Shown: piece after piece, positions 1 to 8,752 of the stretch | Position numbering within the stretch: the stretch's first letter is position 1 | Layout of the letters: every line of letters begins with the position of its first letter | Source of the DNA: an uncultured Lachnospiraceae bacterium | GTDB taxonomy: Bacteria > Bacillota > Clostridia > Lachnospirales > Lachnospiraceae | Assembly: GCA_947172705.1 (NCBI GenBank) | Contig: CAMWCA010000006.1 | Location: 1 to 64,000 of the forward strand | Reading direction: 5' to 3' | DNA: 64,000 nt | Notes under the pieces: generated by a model | The model's input: the letters and a program-made list of their open reading frames with translations, nothing else | Told to the model about the DNA's origin: nothing | The model's database searches: none | Made by a program: the position numbers and the translations under genes

Positions 1-129
1 CGCACAACTTTTTTGTGCAGATTGCCAGGCGCACTCCCCAGCCAGGGCTTTTGATACCCACATCATATTATAGTTCAAATTATTTTTTTATTGAGACCAA
101 AGTTCTTATGAAAGAGAGTGTACCATTCC

Positions 130-999
130 ATGATACAGGATATTTACCCCAGAATCTATCACAATGAATATAAGGATATCAGTCCTTCGGAAAATGATTT
201 TATTCTTGTGTTCCATGGTAATAAGGCGCTGGTCCGTTTTCAGCTGCCGGAGGGGAAGCTGCGGTTTCCTACTTTGAAGGAAATGAAAGGGCATCCCTGT
301 ACGTATCATTATTTATTTTCCATCGACTCCTATCAATACTTTTTGGCATCTCCTGCCTCCCCCTGTTTGGAAAGCACAGATGCTGACAGCCCATGGCTGG
401 CAGAAGAAGTTCTTCCCGGCTATGGCTATGAGAATGTGCGCATTTTCCGAACTGCCCTGTCCCGGCATACTGCTTTTGCCGGCATTACGGCACACCATCT
501 TTATGAATGGTATCAGAACAACCGATTTTGCGGACGCTGCGGGCATAATCTCACCGCTGATCACCGGGAGCGTATGCTTTTCTGTCCCCATTGTCACAAT
601 GCGGTTTACCCCAGAATCTCACCTGCTGTTATCGTCGGTGTCTTAAACGGAGACAAAATTCTTATGAGCAAATATGCCGGACGTTCTTATACCAACTATG
701 CATTGATTGCCGGTTTTAATGAAATTGGAGAGAGTGCGGAACAGACTGTTGCAAGAGAGGTGATGGAGGAAGTAGGGCTAAAAGTAAAAAACATCCGCTA
801 TTATAAAAGCCAGCCCTGGGCTTTTTCCGGAAGTCTGTTAATGGGATTTTTCTGCGACCTGGACGGCTCCGACCAAATCACCCTGGATACTGGCGAATTG
901 TCGGAAGCCGGCTGGTTTCACAGAGATGAGATCTCTCTGGAGGATGATCATATCAGCCTCACCAGAGAAATGATCCTGAAGTTCAAAGAAAATTCTTAA
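130..999 (+). CDS. nudC: NAD(+) diphosphatase / NADH pyrophosphatase, NudC-type Nudix hydrolase
   Basis: Predicted to hydrolyse NAD(H) to NMN(H) and AMP; family members also remove NAD caps from RNA. The middle of the protein has a zinc ribbon of two Cys pairs (CGRCG then CPHC). After it come a Nudix box (GESAEQ followed by REVMEEVGL) and the NudC signature SQPWAF, which sets NudC apart from generic Nudix enzymes. The frame is open from a GTG at 118, but ATG 130 gives the usual family N-terminus (MIQDIYP) with a weak AGAG about 12 bases upstream, so I chose it; the start is the least certain part. The gene converges on glutamine synthetase and the two stop codons overlap by 4 bp, leaving no room for a terminator between them. 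About 289 residues, near family length. Confidence 0.9.
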   Translation: MIQDIYPRIYHNEYKDISPSENDFILVFHGNKALVRFQLPEGKLRFPTLKEMKGHPCTYHYLFSIDSYQYFLASPASPCLESTDADSPWLAEEVLPGYGYENVRIFRTALSRHTAFAGITAHHLYEWYQNNRFCGRCGHNLTADHRERMLFCPHCHNAVYPRISPAVIVGVLNGDKILMSKYAGRSYTNYALIAGFNEIGESAEQTVAREVMEEVGLKVKNIRYYKSQPWAFSGSLLMGFFCDLDGSDQITLDTGELSEAGWFHRDEISLEDDHISLTREMILKFKENS

Positions 1000-2426
1000 A
1001 GGTCATAATACATTTTAAATTCCGCCGGAGACGGGATCTGTTCCAGTTTTTTTAATTCTGCACGCTTCCGCGCCACCCATACGTCGATCAGCCTTTGTGG
1101 GAAAACACCGCCCTTTGTCAGGTAATCATGATCCGCTTCCAGCGCGTCCAGGGCTTCTCCCAGAGATTTCGGCAGCCCTTTGATCTTCTTTTGTTCCTCC
1201 TCAGACAGGGTATAAAGATTAAAGTCATAAGGTCCCCATCCTTCCTTGGCAGGATCGATCTGATTTTCAATTCCATCCAGCCCCGCCATCAAAATTGCCG
1301 CGTAAGCATAATAGGGATTTGCCGTTGCATCCGGGTTGCGCAGTTCAAACCGTTTGGTTTCCGAAGACTTTGCATAAGCAGGAATGCGGATTACCGCACT
1401 GCGGTTGGAGGTTGCATAGCCGATGGTTACCGGTGCTTCATAGCCGGGTACCAAACGTTTGAAAGAATTAGTGGATGGATTGGTAAAGGCACACAGGGAA
1501 GCAATATGCTTCAGCAAACCGCCCATAAAGTAATGTGCTGTACGGCTCAATCCCGAATACCCGTTTTCATCATAAAACAAAGGTTGTCCATCTTTAAACA
1601 ACAGCATATGCACATGCATGCCGCTGCCTGCCTCCTGATAAATGGGCTTTGGCAGAAAAGTCGCTGTCTTTCCTTCCTTTGCTGCCATATTTTTAATAAT
1701 ATATTTTATGATCATGGTATTATCCGCCATTTCAGGCATATCTGCAAGCTCTACCTCGATCTCCATCTGACCTGGCCCGCCAACCTCATGATGATGATAT
1801 TTCACTTTAATTCCCCAATCCTCCATCATCATGCACATTCTGCTGCGCAGATCATAGCCTACATCCTGGGGAGCCGCCACATGATATCCTCCCTTGTAAG
1901 GTACTTCATAGCCGTTGTTTCCAGGCGTATCCAAACTGCAGTTCCAATCTGCCTGCCTGGTGTCGATCCGGTAGCCGCACTGCTGAGGGGAAACCTCATA
2001 ACGTGCCTGGTCAAAAAGATAAAATTCAAACTCCGGTCCGATCACCATCTGGTCTGCAACGCCGCTCTCCTTCATATACTCCACCGCCCGCAGGCTGACA
2101 TTTTTAGGATACTGGTCAAAAGGCTTATTTTCTCCTTTTCCAATGGTACACACATTTCCGCACATGGTCAGCGTAGGTACTTCCGCAAAGGGGTCTACAT
2201 AAGCGGTATCCGGATCGGGCAGGAACACCATGTCACTTTTTTCAATGGGCGCATAACCGTAATTGGAACCGTCAAACCCAATCCCGTAAGTAAACGTACT
2301 CTCCCCAAACCGTTCCACCGGGATCGTAATGTGCCGCCAGCGGCCGTCGATATCCGTCATCTTAAAATCGATCATCCGGATATTCTTTTCCTCACACAAC
2401 TTTCTGATTTCTTCGCTTTTACCCAT
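996..2426 (-). CDS. glnA: Glutamine synthetase, type I
   Basis: Makes glutamine from glutamate, ammonia and ATP in the cytoplasm. Class I signatures are visible: GFDGS in the N-terminal beta-grasp domain, the Glu-rich EFEFYLF strand, the HHHEVGGPGQ segment, the ATP-binding KPIYQEAGSGMHVH loop and NRSAVIRIP near the arginine site. The 476-residue length fits GSI rather than the long GSIII type. NLYTL near residue 400 aligns with the region that carries the adenylylation tyrosine in GSI-beta enzymes; whether it is modified cannot be told. A sigma-A type promoter lies directly upstream. I saw no GlnR-type site (TGTNA-N7-TNACA). The 3' end overlaps nudC by 4 bp on the opposite strand. Confidence 0.95.
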   Translation of the reverse strand: MGKSEEIRKLCEEKNIRMIDFKMTDIDGRWRHITIPVERFGESTFTYGIGFDGSNYGYAPIEKSDMVFLPDPDTAYVDPFAEVPTLTMCGNVCTIGKGENKPFDQYPKNVSLRAVEYMKESGVADQMVIGPEFEFYLFDQARYEVSPQQCGYRIDTRQADWNCSLDTPGNNGYEVPYKGGYHVAAPQDVGYDLRSRMCMMMEDWGIKVKYHHHEVGGPGQMEIEVELADMPEMADNTMIIKYIIKNMAAKEGKTATFLPKPIYQEAGSGMHVHMLLFKDGQPLFYDENGYSGLSRTAHYFMGGLLKHIASLCAFTNPSTNSFKRLVPGYEAPVTIGYATSNRSAVIRIPAYAKSSETKRFELRNPDATANPYYAYAAILMAGLDGIENQIDPAKEGWGPYDFNLYTLSEEEQKKIKGLPKSLGEALDALEADHDYLTKGGVFPQRLIDVWVARKRAELKKLEQIPSPAEFKMYYDL

Positions 2427-2475
2427 AACCTTTTTCCTTTCTTTCCACTTTTATTGCATATTGGCAATTAACCAA

Positions 2476-2504
2476 ATTATACCATGCCTGCTTCTCTCAG
2501 CCAA
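2476..2504 (-). promoter_or_regulatory. Candidate sigma-A promoter of glnA
   Basis: Read on the minus strand: TTGGCT (2499-2504), a 17-base spacer, TATAAT (2476-2481). The -35 box sits close to the 3' end of the upstream lipoprotein gene. An imperfect inverted repeat, TTGG..CCAA (2461-2475), lies just downstream of the -10 box where a repressor could act. This is pattern matching only. Confidence 0.5.
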
Positions 2505-2508
2505 GTAT

Positions 2509-4248
2509 CTACTCCGCCCAGCCAAGCGCCTCCTCCAGACTCTCAGCCCCCAATATATTCAACAAAAATTCCGTATATTCCGCCGCTCTCTCCGTATCAA
2601 TATCACGAAAGACCTGCTTTAAATATTTTTCTGAATGATCGTACTCATAAACTCCGAAAGCAAGTCCGCTTACCATCTCCTCCGGCGCATCTGTCTGCCT
2701 GTTCAAAATGAACGCATCAATATAGGGATTGGCGTCTACGATCAGGTAGCAGTAGGCAAAAGCCGCCGCCTGGAGTTTTTCCCCTGATTTTGAGGAAAAG
2801 CCAAGCTCTGTGATGGTGATGCTTCTCACCTCTCCTTTCGTATCCAGAAAACTTTCCTGCTTCAGAAAATCTGTCAACACATTCAAGTTCATAATGGTAA
2901 GAATCTCTGCTCTGGGGGTCTTATCCATTTTCTGAGACCAGTAATTTACACGGGTAAGAGGTTCCGGATAGGGATGTATGGCAATGCCCCAGTCATAATT
3001 CCCGTGGGCAAGCGCCGCTTTATTAAATGCATTGATCAGATCCCTGGCGTTAAAATAATCCCTGTTGCTTCCATGATTGCTGTTCCAGTCATGATCTATA
3101 CTGAAATAGACCCGGGCGTTGGCATAATTGCTTTTTGCCGCCTGATAAAAAATACGAAATGCCTTTTCAAACTCCTGGGCATAGTACATTGGATCTTTCG
3201 TCTTCATATAATTCCATACCTTAAACTGATTGATCTCATTGGCAATCACCCAGTTATGCACCATTCCATGTTCGCCGCTGGAATAACGTTCCGTGAGAAA
3301 GCTTGCCACCGCTTCCAGTTCTTTAATCCCCTCTTCCTCCTGGGTATTGAACATATAATAATACGCGTTGCTGTTTTTGTTCCTTGCCTTGGGATGAATC
3401 ATTTCCAAATGGTTCTCATTCCAGTCGTTCAGCACCACTGCCGTAGAACACATACCCAAACTGGTCAAATAGGAAAACAGCCCGTCATAATCGCTTACCA
3501 CTTTTCCGTTAAACTTATAATCTTTCCCCTCATATGGATATATAATAGTGGGATAGTTTTCGTCTGTTGTCTCCCCCATAAAGATGGACAAAGGCATATT
3601 ATAAATGGTGTGCTTCACTTCCAGATCCGTCAGTTCCTTTGTTCCCAGCATGGTAGGGTCCAGCAGAACGCCCTTCTTTGATCCTTTGTCCGGATATGCT
3701 TCCTGATTTTCGGCAAGCTGCTCCGGATTAGACAGATAAACGCCGCCTCCTGCTGGAACATATTTCCCATTCACCAGAAGCGCAGGAACAAACTGCCGGA
3801 ACAGATAGCTTTTATCATAGGGAAAAGTGACCTGAGAGTCCGTTCCCTTCCCCCATATGGCAACAGGCCTGCCGGACAATACCGACTCTTCCTGATAGCT
3901 TTCCCGGGCAAAAAGATACAGATAAGCGTCATCACTTTCCGGGATTTGAGGCATGTCCAAAGAATAAGTTATTTTTTCCGGCTCCTCTTCTTCTATAAAT
4001 GCCCTCCCTGAAGCATAATCTGCCAGCTCCTGTACCGGTATCTGTACATCTCCCTGTGCCAGTTTCTTCAGATTTATTTCTTCCGAATCCTCGCTCTTGT
4101 CCTCCTCTTTATTCTCCCGGATGCTTTCCGTTTCAACGCTCTCTCCGGTTACAGGCATTTCCTTTCCACATCCCTGAAGAGAAAGCACTGCCAAAAGCAA
4201 GCCTGCCGTCCATAAAAAAAGCCCCGCTCTTTTAAAATTCTTCCCCAC
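2509..4248 (-). CDS. Lipoprotein with glycosidase-like TIM barrel (DUF5722-like)
   Basis: 579 residues. The N-terminus has a lipoprotein signal peptide ending in a lipobox (SLQGC), so the protein should be anchored on the outer face of the membrane. An acidic linker follows (about residues 35-60). The rest resembles the DUF5722 family, whose fold is like clan-A glycosidases: NEINQFKVW and ITELGF look like the acid/base and nucleophile strands, and HPYPEP fits a barrel-end loop. No substrate can be named. The gene starts 17 bases after the BMP-type lipoprotein ends, so the two are probably co-transcribed and may capture and process an extracellular ligand; that link is inference. Family name is from memory. 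Confidence 0.65.
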   Translation of the reverse strand: MGKNFKRAGLFLWTAGLLLAVLSLQGCGKEMPVTGESVETESIRENKEEDKSEDSEEINLKKLAQGDVQIPVQELADYASGRAFIEEEEPEKITYSLDMPQIPESDDAYLYLFARESYQEESVLSGRPVAIWGKGTDSQVTFPYDKSYLFRQFVPALLVNGKYVPAGGGVYLSNPEQLAENQEAYPDKGSKKGVLLDPTMLGTKELTDLEVKHTIYNMPLSIFMGETTDENYPTIIYPYEGKDYKFNGKVVSDYDGLFSYLTSLGMCSTAVVLNDWNENHLEMIHPKARNKNSNAYYYMFNTQEEEGIKELEAVASFLTERYSSGEHGMVHNWVIANEINQFKVWNYMKTKDPMYYAQEFEKAFRIFYQAAKSNYANARVYFSIDHDWNSNHGSNRDYFNARDLINAFNKAALAHGNYDWGIAIHPYPEPLTRVNYWSQKMDKTPRAEILTIMNLNVLTDFLKQESFLDTKGEVRSITITELGFSSKSGEKLQAAAFAYCYLIVDANPYIDAFILNRQTDAPEEMVSGLAFGVYEYDHSEKYLKQVFRDIDTERAAEYTEFLLNILGAESLEEALGWAE

Positions 4249-4265
4249 CTGCTATCCTCCTGTCT

Positions 4266-5465
4266 CTAAATACCGTTTACCACAACAGATGTCCGGGGTT
4301 TTCTGTGGATCTGGTCAGATACAGATATTTCTCCCTGCTTAACCTGCTTATATAGTTCGTAAAACTCCTTCATCGTAACATTTCGAAATCTCCATTCCGT
4401 CTCCAGCACCGGAATACCTGCACAGTTGTCTTCCACACCGTACCGCACGCTCTGTCCTGCAAACTCTTCGGACCATTTTCCACCCTCTGCATAATAATCA
4501 TCCAGGGAGATTATCACTGCGTTTGCAAGATCTTTCATTGCGCTGGTTAAAAAGCGCTCGGAGCGCTGATTTTGATCTACATCCACGCCGATCAGCATTC
4601 CCTTTTCCCTGTCCGCCGCATCCAGCACCGCTTCCTGTAAAAATCCGCCGCAGGCAAAAATCACCTGAGTCCCCTGGGCATACCACTGCACCGCTTTGTC
4701 ATAAACCTCCTGGGTAGGCTGAAAGGTTCCCGCATACCAATAATTGACCGTCACATCCTCCAGTTCCAGCTCTCTTGCCGCATCGTCAATTCCCTGGAGA
4801 TAGCCGTAACCGTAACGGATCACCGCAGGTTCTTCCTTACCGCCTATAAAACCCAGGCTGCGATAGCCCTCCAAAACGGTCATATAACCGGCTAAATACC
4901 CCGCCTCTTCCTCCTGAAAGGAAACACAGTGTACATTATCTCCTATCTCCACAGGATCTCCCTGGGCGTCAACAGGTTCTCCATCGATCAGTAAAAAAGA
5001 GAGTTCCGAATACTCCTCCTGGAGCTCTCCGATTGTTTCCTGAAAATCATACCCTGCGCAGACCACCAGTTTCGCCTGGTTTAGGACGGCCTCCTTAACC
5101 GCAGCTAAATGCCCCTCCAAAGTATCCTCTTCTACCAAATAACATGAAAAAGAAACGCCTGCTGACAAAGCATACGTCTCTATTCCTTCATAAATCGCCT
5201 GATTGTATCCTTTATCCATAACTGTGCCGTCCGACACAAAGGCGATTTCGCCTCCTTTTTCCTGAAAATCTCCATAAAGATCTTCCCGCAATTCCCTCAT
5301 GGGATCTATCTCTGAAATTCTCTCCTGATATTCCTGTATTTCTATATCCTCTGGGGTTCTTTCCATTTCCCGGGACAATGTTTCCTGCTGCCCTGATCCG
5401 CTGCATCCCATCAATACTCCTGCCAAAAGCAGACCTAAAAAATAGTGCATTCCCTTTTTTTTCAT
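4266..5465 (-). CDS. BMP-family (Med/PnrA-like) substrate-binding lipoprotein, orphan
   Basis: About 399 residues. The frame runs further upstream, but ATG 5465 is preceded by AGAGGT at good spacing and begins a classic lipoprotein signal (MKKKG...) with lipobox LMGC. The body follows the basic-membrane-protein fold of periplasmic binding proteins: EIAFVSDGTVMDKGYNQ at the first strand, GFIGGKEEPAVIRYGYGY in the hinge region and VIFACGGF further on. Members bind purine nucleosides or related ligands. No ABC permease or ATPase is adjacent, so it may supply another transporter (the 40-44 kb system is a candidate) or act as a sensor subunit. Co-directional with the DUF5722-like gene. Confidence 0.8.
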   Translation of the reverse strand: MKKKGMHYFLGLLLAGVLMGCSGSGQQETLSREMERTPEDIEIQEYQERISEIDPMRELREDLYGDFQEKGGEIAFVSDGTVMDKGYNQAIYEGIETYALSAGVSFSCYLVEEDTLEGHLAAVKEAVLNQAKLVVCAGYDFQETIGELQEEYSELSFLLIDGEPVDAQGDPVEIGDNVHCVSFQEEEAGYLAGYMTVLEGYRSLGFIGGKEEPAVIRYGYGYLQGIDDAARELELEDVTVNYWYAGTFQPTQEVYDKAVQWYAQGTQVIFACGGFLQEAVLDAADREKGMLIGVDVDQNQRSERFLTSAMKDLANAVIISLDDYYAEGGKWSEEFAGQSVRYGVEDNCAGIPVLETEWRFRNVTMKEFYELYKQVKQGEISVSDQIHRKPRTSVVVNGI

Positions 5466-5571
5466 TTTCCGTACCTCTTTGTCAAGTATAACATCTCTGC
5501 AGGGCATTTGCAAAGCGGCAATTCCTAGCATTCCACAATATCATATCCCGGGTTCGCGATCTATTTTATAT

Positions 5572-7428
5572 TCATTTTTGCTGTTCTTTTTTAAAATAGT
5601 AAAAGCTGTATGCAGGTATTTCCATTTCCATGGATTTTATTTTCTTTCCTGAAAGCAGATCCACATAATTACCATTCATTTCAGGAATTTTCAATTTTTT
5701 GTCAAACTCGCTGAAATTAAATACACCAATCACTTTATCATCCTGGTAAGCTCTTGCGATACACAAAATGGAAGGGTCTTCTGTCTCCACCGTCCATGTA
5801 TCCGCATAGGATGCAAAAACGCTCTCCTTTTTCCGAATTTTCTCCAATTGATCCAGCCTCTGAAAAATCTTTCCTTCTACGGTGCTCAGATCAGATGCCT
5901 TCTTCGCTGACTCCCAGTTCATTGCACCCCTGTGAATATAGCGGGAATCCTCCGCCTTGTTGGGATTCTCCTTATAACTATAATCATTGATCTGACCGAT
6001 CTCGTCTCCGCTGTACAGCACAGGAATACCGGAAAGCATAAACATGTAAGCATGAAGAGTCACATCCAGGCAGACCGCCTTTTCCATTGCCTCATCGTCC
6101 TTCTCAAAGCCTGCTTTTTCCACACCGCACATGGATGCCGTGGTGCCGCAGAATCTGGCATCTCCCGTAACCGGATCTGCATTATACAATTCACCCCGGC
6201 TGTTGCTTCCCCCGGCATATCCCTGAAAATAATCATTCAGGTACTTTTTATGAGAACGTTCCCCCATTCCTTCCGTCATCAGGGAACCATAGTCAAGCCC
6301 CCATCCAATATCATCATGACAGCGCAGATAATTGAGAAAAACGTAATCCTTGGGCAGACCATTTACAATATCAAGTTGTTTTTTCAAAAGCTTTGTATCC
6401 CTTGTTGCTACCGTATGCCAGGTAGTTGCCATAGTGGTAACATTATACAGCATATGGCATTCCGGTTTTTCCACCGTGCCAAAATAGGGAACCACCTTCT
6501 CCGGCTCCATCACCACTTCCCCTAAAAGCAATACGCCTGGGCAGACAATTTCACTGATCATGCGCATCATGCGCACGATGGTATGTACCTGGGGAAGATT
6601 TCTGCATTGGGTACCCAGCTCCTTCCAGATATAGGGAACCGCATCGATACGGATAATATCGATTCCTCTGTTTGCCAGATAAAGAAAATTGTACATCATC
6701 TCATTGAATACCCGGGGATTCTTATAGTTCAGATCCCACTGATAGGGATAAAAGGAGGTCATTACAAAATGCCCTGCATCGGGAAGCCATGTGAAATTTC
6801 CAGGCGCTGTTGTAGGGAATACCTGAGGCACCGTTTCCTCGTACTTTGACGGCTCCTCCCAACTGTCAAAGAAAAAGTACCGGCTCATATATTCGCCTTC
6901 ACCCATCCTTGCACGCTTTGCCCACTCATGCTCTTCTGAGGTGTGATTCATGACAAAGTCCATACAGATATTAATGCCCTTTTTATGGCACGCTGCCGTC
7001 AGGCTTTCCAGATCCTTCATAGAACCCAGTTTCTCCTGAACCTTTCTGAAATCCGAAACTGCATATCCGCCATCGGATCTTCCCTCCGGCGTGTCCAGAA
7101 AGGGCATTAGATGAATATAATTTACATTGCACTTTTCAATATAATCCAGCTTGCTTTCCACGCCCTTCATATTGCCTGCAAAATTGTCAATATAAAACAT
7201 CATCCCCAGCATATCGTTTTGTTTATACCAGTCCGCAGCCTCTTCTCTTTTGGAATCCAGCTTTTTGAGCGCTTCCTTTCGCTCCAGGTAAAACTCCTTA
7301 AGCTGACCGCATAATTCCGCAAACATGGAAGAATTATCATATAGCTCCATGTAGAGCCAGCGCAACTCATCGTGATGCCGTTTTAACCGTTGTTCAAAAA
7401 TTTTGTCCTGATCTGTTTTCTTTTTCAT
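5572..7428 (-). CDS. Amylosucrase-type GH13 glucosyltransferase / sucrose hydrolase
   Basis: About 618 residues, close to the Neisseria amylosucrase length. ATG 7428 has AAGGAA seven bases upstream, whereas the longer frame would overlap the preceding receiver gene. Order: a helical N-domain (about residues 1-90, characteristic of GH13 subfamily 4), the (beta/alpha)8 barrel, and a C-terminal beta domain. Catalytic residues by family pattern: nucleophile D262 (IIRIDAV), acid/base E304 (LLGEV) and transition-state D372 (CHDDIGW). The 42-residue distance between the first two equals that of the Neisseria enzyme. Expected to split sucrose and either build alpha-1,4 glucan or hydrolyse it; the two cannot be told apart here. 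No signal peptide, so cytoplasmic. It is the last gene of the signalling operon. Confidence 0.82.
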   Translation of the reverse strand: MKKKTDQDKIFEQRLKRHHDELRWLYMELYDNSSMFAELCGQLKEFYLERKEALKKLDSKREEAADWYKQNDMLGMMFYIDNFAGNMKGVESKLDYIEKCNVNYIHLMPFLDTPEGRSDGGYAVSDFRKVQEKLGSMKDLESLTAACHKKGINICMDFVMNHTSEEHEWAKRARMGEGEYMSRYFFFDSWEEPSKYEETVPQVFPTTAPGNFTWLPDAGHFVMTSFYPYQWDLNYKNPRVFNEMMYNFLYLANRGIDIIRIDAVPYIWKELGTQCRNLPQVHTIVRMMRMISEIVCPGVLLLGEVVMEPEKVVPYFGTVEKPECHMLYNVTTMATTWHTVATRDTKLLKKQLDIVNGLPKDYVFLNYLRCHDDIGWGLDYGSLMTEGMGERSHKKYLNDYFQGYAGGSNSRGELYNADPVTGDARFCGTTASMCGVEKAGFEKDDEAMEKAVCLDVTLHAYMFMLSGIPVLYSGDEIGQINDYSYKENPNKAEDSRYIHRGAMNWESAKKASDLSTVEGKIFQRLDQLEKIRKKESVFASYADTWTVETEDPSILCIARAYQDDKVIGVFNFSEFDKKLKIPEMNGNYVDLLSGKKIKSMEMEIPAYSFYYFKKEQQK

Positions 7429-7450
7429 GGTTCCATTCCTTCCATTCCTA

Positions 7451-7813
7451 TTAAGACAGCGCCTGTTCAAATACTCTGAGCAGCTGCTCCCGATGAAAAG
7501 GTTTATCTACAAATCCTTTTGTGCCGATGGTTTCGGCTTTCTTGATCGTATCCTCATATGCTAAGGAAGAAACTATAACGATCCTGGCCTCCGGATGCTC
7601 TTTTAAAATAAGCTTGGAAGCGTCCAAACCGTCCATACCCTGCATAATGATATCCATCGTTATCAGATCGGGCTTCACTTCATTATATTGCGCAATCGCA
7701 TCCTCTCCGCTTCGGCAATACGCTACGATCTCATAGTCTGTTCCTTCCAGAACATCGCCCAACTGAACCCGGACAAGCCGTGAATCATCTACCACCATAA
7801 TTCGTTTACTCAT
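7451..7813 (-). CDS. Single-domain response regulator (CheY-like)
   Basis: 120 residues, a receiver domain with nothing attached. The acidic pocket is present (VVDD at 7-10), the phosphoacceptor is D54 (ITMDI), and a Ser/Ser pair (IVSS) and the C-terminal K of DKPF occupy the switch positions. With no DNA-binding or enzymatic output it must act by protein contact, like CheY or a phosphorelay intermediate. It follows the CheX-like gene by 18 bases; CheX-type phosphatases dephosphorylate such receivers. No flagellar genes are nearby, so a motor target is not supported by this window. Confidence 0.88.
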   Translation of the reverse strand: MSKRIMVVDDSRLVRVQLGDVLEGTDYEIVAYCRSGEDAIAQYNEVKPDLITMDIIMQGMDGLDASKLILKEHPEARIVIVSSLAYEDTIKKAETIGTKGFVDKPFHREQLLRVFEQALS

Positions 7814-7831
7814 TTCATATGCTCCCTTCTC

Positions 7832-8320
7832 TCACGTTTTGCCGGAAACAGCCCCGCCTTCTTCGGAACATGGCGCATGATAAATCAACTGCGCGCCTCC
7901 ATCACACTCATTTGTATATGTAAGCACAAATTGTATCTCGCGTTCCTCAGGCTCATAGCCTCCATGACAGAAAACCGGCGTTCCGAAATGAACCGGAACC
8001 TGCGTAGCACGAAACATGGCTCCGGCTATTTTGCCACAGAGTACATTAAAATATTCTTTGCTGAACTCCTCCAGATCATCAGAACTGACAGACTCCTCAT
8101 GAAAAGAATTACATGCCATACGATACAGCAGCCTGGTATCGGCGCGCAAAGTAATGCCCGTATGTATTCCTTTGTCAAAGGTAATCTGAACCGTACAGAG
8201 ATCGTCTCCCGGTAACTGTTTTCCCTGATGAAGACGTACGCCCGCAGTGCGTTCCGTCACGTCTTCGACCGCCTGATCCAATATCTGTTCAAGTTCCTCC
8301 TTCGTCAGGACAACATTCAT
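7832..8320 (-). CDS. CheX-like phosphatase of receiver proteins
   Basis: 162 residues resembling the CheC/CheX/FliY phosphatase family. The helix EFSKEYFNVLCGKIAG carries the E-x2-N arrangement (E-Y-F-N) that family members use to strip phosphate from CheY-type receivers; only one such helix is seen, as in CheX. It lies between two receiver genes on one strand with gaps of 15-18 bases, so it most likely resets one or both of them. Family assignment rests on the helix, the length and the context, so it is somewhat less secure than its neighbours. Confidence 0.7.
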   Translation of the reverse strand: MNVVLTKEELEQILDQAVEDVTERTAGVRLHQGKQLPGDDLCTVQITFDKGIHTGITLRADTRLLYRMACNSFHEESVSSDDLEEFSKEYFNVLCGKIAGAMFRATQVPVHFGTPVFCHGGYEPEEREIQFVLTYTNECDGGAQLIYHAPCSEEGGAVSGKT

Positions 8321-8335
8321 CTTATAAATCTCCCT

Positions 8336-8752
8336 CTACCGCAATTCCATGCGTTTCTGTTCTTCTTGTCTGAAACTCCGGCGTATCCTTTTCACCAGAT
8401 CGTCAGAAGAAAAGGGCTTAAGTATATAATCACAGATTCCCAACTTGGCGCTCTTTAGCACAATATCCTTGTCCTCCACGCCCGTAAGCATGATTACCGG
8501 TATATCCTCCCGCCCTTTCATAGCCCGTATCTCCTGCAGGGTCTCAATGCCGTCCTTCTGTGCCATCTGAATGTCAAGAAGAATAAGATCCGGCCTCTCC
8601 TGCTCCAGGTACTTCAGGGCACGTACCCCCGAATTGACAGTGATCACTTCGTACTCATTCTGTAAAGCATCAAAAATCCGTGTCAGGACAATTGCCGTAT
8701 CATCCACCGCCAGAATACACTTTTTACCACTCCCGCCTTCTGATTGACTCAT
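8336..8752 (-). CDS. Single-domain response regulator
   Basis: 138 residues: a short Ser/Gly-rich lead, then one receiver domain. Phosphoacceptor D60 (LILLD) with the acidic pocket AVDD at 15-18, a conserved Thr (MLTG) and a KPF lysine near the end. The start codon overlaps the stop codon of the hybrid kinase (shared 8749-8752), the usual sign of translational coupling, so this is the likely first partner of that kinase. No output domain, so the signal passes by protein contact. Confidence 0.88.
   Translation of the reverse strand: MSQSEGGSGKKCILAVDDTAIVLTRIFDALQNEYEVITVNSGVRALKYLEQERPDLILLDIQMAQKDGIETLQEIRAMKGREDIPVIMLTGVEDKDIVLKSAKLGICDYILKPFSSDDLVKRIRRSFRQEEQKRMELR

Noticed and set aside
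4..21. Short hairpin GCACAA/TTGTGC at the window start
   Set aside because: Only six pairs and no T run in the right place; too weak to call a terminator.
1095..2471. 458-codon open frame on plus across glutamine synthetase
   Set aside because: It is antisense to a full-length glnA, has no homology-like motifs and no ribosome site; a shadow frame.
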